NCBI GenBank assembly: GCA_014381105.1
Contig: JACMIO010000126.1
Coordinates: 1 to 6,277, forward strand
Length of the DNA stretch: 6,277 nucleotides
Origin: a bacterium
GTDB taxonomy: Archaea; Thermoproteota; Nitrososphaeria; Nitrososphaerales; Nitrososphaeraceae
Direction of reading: 5' to 3'
Notes under the pieces: model-generated
What the model was told of the DNA's origin: nothing
Seen by the model: only the letters and a program-made list of their open reading frames with translations
Database searches by the model: none
Made by a program: the position numbers and the translations under genes
Part shown: one piece after another, positions 5,481 through 6,277 of the stretch
Layout: each line of letters begins with the position of its first letter
Numbering within the stretch: the first letter of the stretch is position 1

Positions 5481-5522
5481 GTCGACTGGTGGGATATAAG
5501 CAAACAGATTCCCACCAGCGAC
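5481..5522. promoter_or_regulatory. Inverted repeat enclosing the TATA box of the CxxC gene
   Basis: The left arm GTCGACTGGTGGGA (5481-5494) pairs with the right arm TCCCACCAGCGAC (5510-5522) over 13 base pairs with one bulged A (5485). The 15-nt centre begins with the TATA element of the leftward gene (minus-strand CTTATATC, 5493-5500). The arms are GC-rich against a very AT-rich background. Because the TATA box is inside the repeat and the predicted start of RNA lies beyond it, this is more likely a DNA operator than an RNA hairpin of that gene. A rightward transcript would fold it into a stable hairpin. Confidence 0.6.
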
Positions 5523-5559
5523 TGGGTTTGAAATGTCCTAATTTCATTTAGACAATAAA

Positions 5560-5664
5560 TTATAAAAAACTTATAATCTGACAGGAGGGAATATTGCAAA
5601 CGAATAGTCCGTCTACAATTCCCATGCACGAATAGAAATAGCCCTCCTATCAGTTGTGATAAGC
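5560..5664 (-). ncRNA. Candidate structured small RNA, leftward
   Basis: On the minus strand CTGATAGGAGGG (5653 to 5642) pairs with CCCTCCTGTCAG (5589 to 5578) to give a 12-bp helix closing a 52-nt loop. One pair is U-G in a leftward RNA but C-A in a rightward RNA, which favours leftward transcription. A TATA box (minus-strand TTTATATT, 5685-5692) lies about 26 nt before the predicted 5' end near 5660-5664. The distal arm is followed by an AT-rich hairpin with a T6 run (5564-5569), suitable as an end. The arms are GC-rich in AT-rich surroundings, as is typical for archaeal structured RNAs. An outer repeat, AATATTGC (5590-5597) versus GCAATATT (5663-5670), could add a pseudoknot-like pairing if the RNA starts farther upstream. 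It matches no tRNA, box C/D or H/ACA signature I can see. Confidence 0.35.
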
Positions 5665-5684
5665 AATATTATTCTCGTAAAAAC

Positions 5685-5692
5685 AATATAAA
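5685..5692 (-). promoter_or_regulatory. TATA box for the candidate small RNA
   Basis: The minus strand reads TTTATATT within a longer T-rich block (TTTTTTATATTG). It is centred about 26 nt before the base of the 12-bp helix region, so the helix would lie at the very 5' end of the transcript. Confidence 0.35.
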
Positions 5693-5699
5693 AAATTTA

Positions 5700-5739
5700 C
5701 GCCAATTTCTTTTGTTGATCTTTACAAACTTAGTAGAAT
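5700..5739 (-). pseudogene. Degenerate fragment of the 111-residue gene (second repeat copy)
   Basis: This segment matches 4413-4452 at 36 of 40 positions. In the homologous minus-strand frame it reads FY, stop, VCKDQQKKLA, stop: Gln became TAA, two Arg became Lys and one Val codon changed silently. Farther upstream in the frame another stop appears and similarity fades into AT-rich sequence. It is best read as the remnant of a duplicated copy of the 111-residue gene. A short mobile or recombinogenic repeat is the alternative. Confidence 0.55.
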
Positions 5740-5782
5740 TAGTAAATAGAAAATAGAATTAACAATTCCTTGTTAAGAAAAA

Positions 5783-5790
5783 TTTATAAA
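5783..5790 (+). promoter_or_regulatory. TATA box for the zinc-ribbon gene
   Basis: TTTATAAA is centred about 28 nt before a TTG at 5815 and 34 nt before the ATG at 5821. Transcription should begin near 5813, giving either a leaderless TTG start or an ATG start with an 8-nt leader. Confidence 0.55.
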
Positions 5791-5820
5791 GTTGTACTAT
5801 TCTAAAATTGGCGTTTGGAC

Positions 5821-6042
5821 ATGAGTGATGACCCTTCCAGGCTAAAAGAGGAAATCGTCGAACGTATCAAATCGGTGAATTTCCTATGCTTGTATTGCCC
5901 TAATCAAATCCCCATTACCACGACAGTTATCAACTTTGAGTATTATCCCGCTGGATCCCATGCGACAGCATTTTTTATTTGTCCTGATTGCCGGAATAAA
6001 TTCGTTATAAACATTCAAGATCTAGGCAAAGTCATGGAATGA
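5821..6042 (+). CDS. Small zinc-ribbon protein
   Basis: This ORF encodes 73 residues from the ATG at 5821 (MSDDPSRL); an in-frame TTG at 5815 would add two residues and remains possible given the TATA spacing. Two cysteine pairs, C23-LY-C26 (FLCLYCPNQ) and C54-PD-C57 (FFICPDCRNKF), are separated by 27 residues containing short beta-type stretches (ITTTVINFEYY, residues 32-42). This is the layout of a zinc ribbon binding one Zn2+ through four cysteines. Such small proteins may bind nucleic acid or protein partners; nothing here tells which. The N-terminal helix (SRLKEEIVERIKSV, 6-19) is amphipathic. There is no signal peptide, so it is likely cytoplasmic. The gene appears to be alone. Its promoter is bounded by one arm of a 10-bp inverted repeat that ends just before the start. 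Confidence 0.75.
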   Translation: MSDDPSRLKEEIVERIKSVNFLCLYCPNQIPITTTVINFEYYPAGSHATAFFICPDCRNKFVINIQDLGKVME

Positions 6043-6277
6043 ATCAGAAATTAAAGACTCATTGGAGACAGTTCAAAATCCCTTTGAGAATTTAGAATCA
6101 AGCGGAAATAGATAGACACGGTACTGACAACGTACGGATTATTCGATAGGATCCATGTTACCAGAAACACAAAAGTGAACTAGATAAAAGATTACATACG
6201 AAATATAAATTTCGGTTAAGGAAGTAAAAATAAACAATTGATGGGGAAGTTAATTTGATTGTGCAATCAAGAAACAA
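6043..6277. other. Right-edge region without a convincing gene
   Basis: No T-rich terminator follows the zinc-ribbon stop. An 18-codon frame (6039-6095) starts in an ATGA overlap with that stop but is too short to call. Near the edge are a perfect 6-bp hairpin, CGAAAT/ATTTCG (6199-6214), whose middle (ATATAAAT) resembles a TATA box, and an inverted repeat TTGATTG/CAATCAA with a 2-bp centre (6255-6270). TTG 6255 or GTG 6261 could begin a gene leaving the window. Confidence 0.4.
6255..6270. repeat. Short inverted repeat, operator-like
   Basis: TTGATTG (6255-6261) and CAATCAA (6264-6270) are perfect inverted copies around TG. The tight spacing suits binding by a dimeric regulator or a small hairpin at the start of a gene lying beyond the edge. 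Confidence 0.35.

Larger units (their letters stand above)
5472..5814. other. 343-bp intergenic region, structured
   Basis: No gene is called here. From left to right it holds the promoter-enclosing inverted repeat, an AT hairpin ATTATAA/TTATAAT (5559-5577), the candidate leftward RNA, a degenerate copy of the 111-residue gene's 3' end, and the promoter of the zinc-ribbon gene. An 8-bp direct repeat, ACGAATAG, occurs at 5600-5607 and 5628-5635. A leftward 51-codon frame from GTG 5629 to 5474 and a 13-codon rightward frame from TTG 5594 behind AGGAGGG exist, but both overlap the structured segment and look accidental. Confidence 0.6.

Noticed and set aside
5474..5629. Leftward 51-codon frame from GTG, with AGGAGG upstream
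   Set aside because: It runs through the candidate RNA and the promoter inverted repeat; the ribosome-like site is an arm of the 12-bp helix and is 12 nt from the GTG.
5578..5680. tRNA or box C/D RNA
   Set aside because: No T-loop GTTCRA motif, no cloverleaf and no C/D box pair with proper spacing could be found.
5472..5814. CRISPR array
   Set aside because: The repeats seen are inverted or occur only twice, with no regular repeat-spacer pattern.

Overview
The window looks like chromosome from an ammonia-oxidising archaeon of the Thaumarchaeota (Nitrososphaeria), probably a soil type close to Nitrososphaera or Nitrosocosmicus. This is inference. It rests on the strong AT bias, archaeal TATA boxes about 25-28 nt upstream of start codons (leaderless transcripts), few Shine-Dalgarno sites, oligo-T ends, and the gene set: a thioferritin-type Dps-like protein, a membrane-targeted PQQ-type sugar dehydrogenase, an ABC1/UbiB-like kinase and several small uncharacterised proteins.

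Left part (1-4000), well-defined genes. An ABC1/UbiB-family kinase-like gene runs leftward off the window edge. A small conserved-looking 94-residue gene precedes it on the same strand. Across a 150-bp intergenic region, a Dps-like ferritin (DPSL) is transcribed rightward. That region holds two oppositely facing TATA boxes, each about 27 nt from its start codon, and a 40-bp imperfect palindrome between them. The DPSL gene converges on a 432-residue secreted or anchored PQQ-type dehydrogenase, with oligo-T tracts and two perfect hairpins between the two stop codons.

Right part (4000-6277), small and poorly characterised genes. A leftward pair encodes a 111-residue helical protein followed after a few bases by a 52- to 59-residue protein. 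A rightward 92-residue helical protein with a TTG start converges on a leftward 75-residue CxxC protein, and each stop codon lies inside a hairpin. The 343 bp at 5472-5814 lack a convincing gene but are rich in structure. They hold a 13-bp inverted repeat enclosing the TATA box of the CxxC gene, a candidate leftward structured RNA with its own TATA box, and a degenerate 40-bp copy of the 3' end of the 111-residue gene. The rightward gene that follows encodes a 73-residue zinc-ribbon protein. The last 235 bp hold no convincing gene.

How the genes work together: iron storage and peroxide detoxification (DPSL), periplasmic-side sugar oxidation (PQQ-type enzyme) and a lipid- or quinone-linked kinase could all serve redox or oxidative-stress physiology. 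They do not form one operon, so this link is weak. The most unusual material is the structured segment at 5472-5814.
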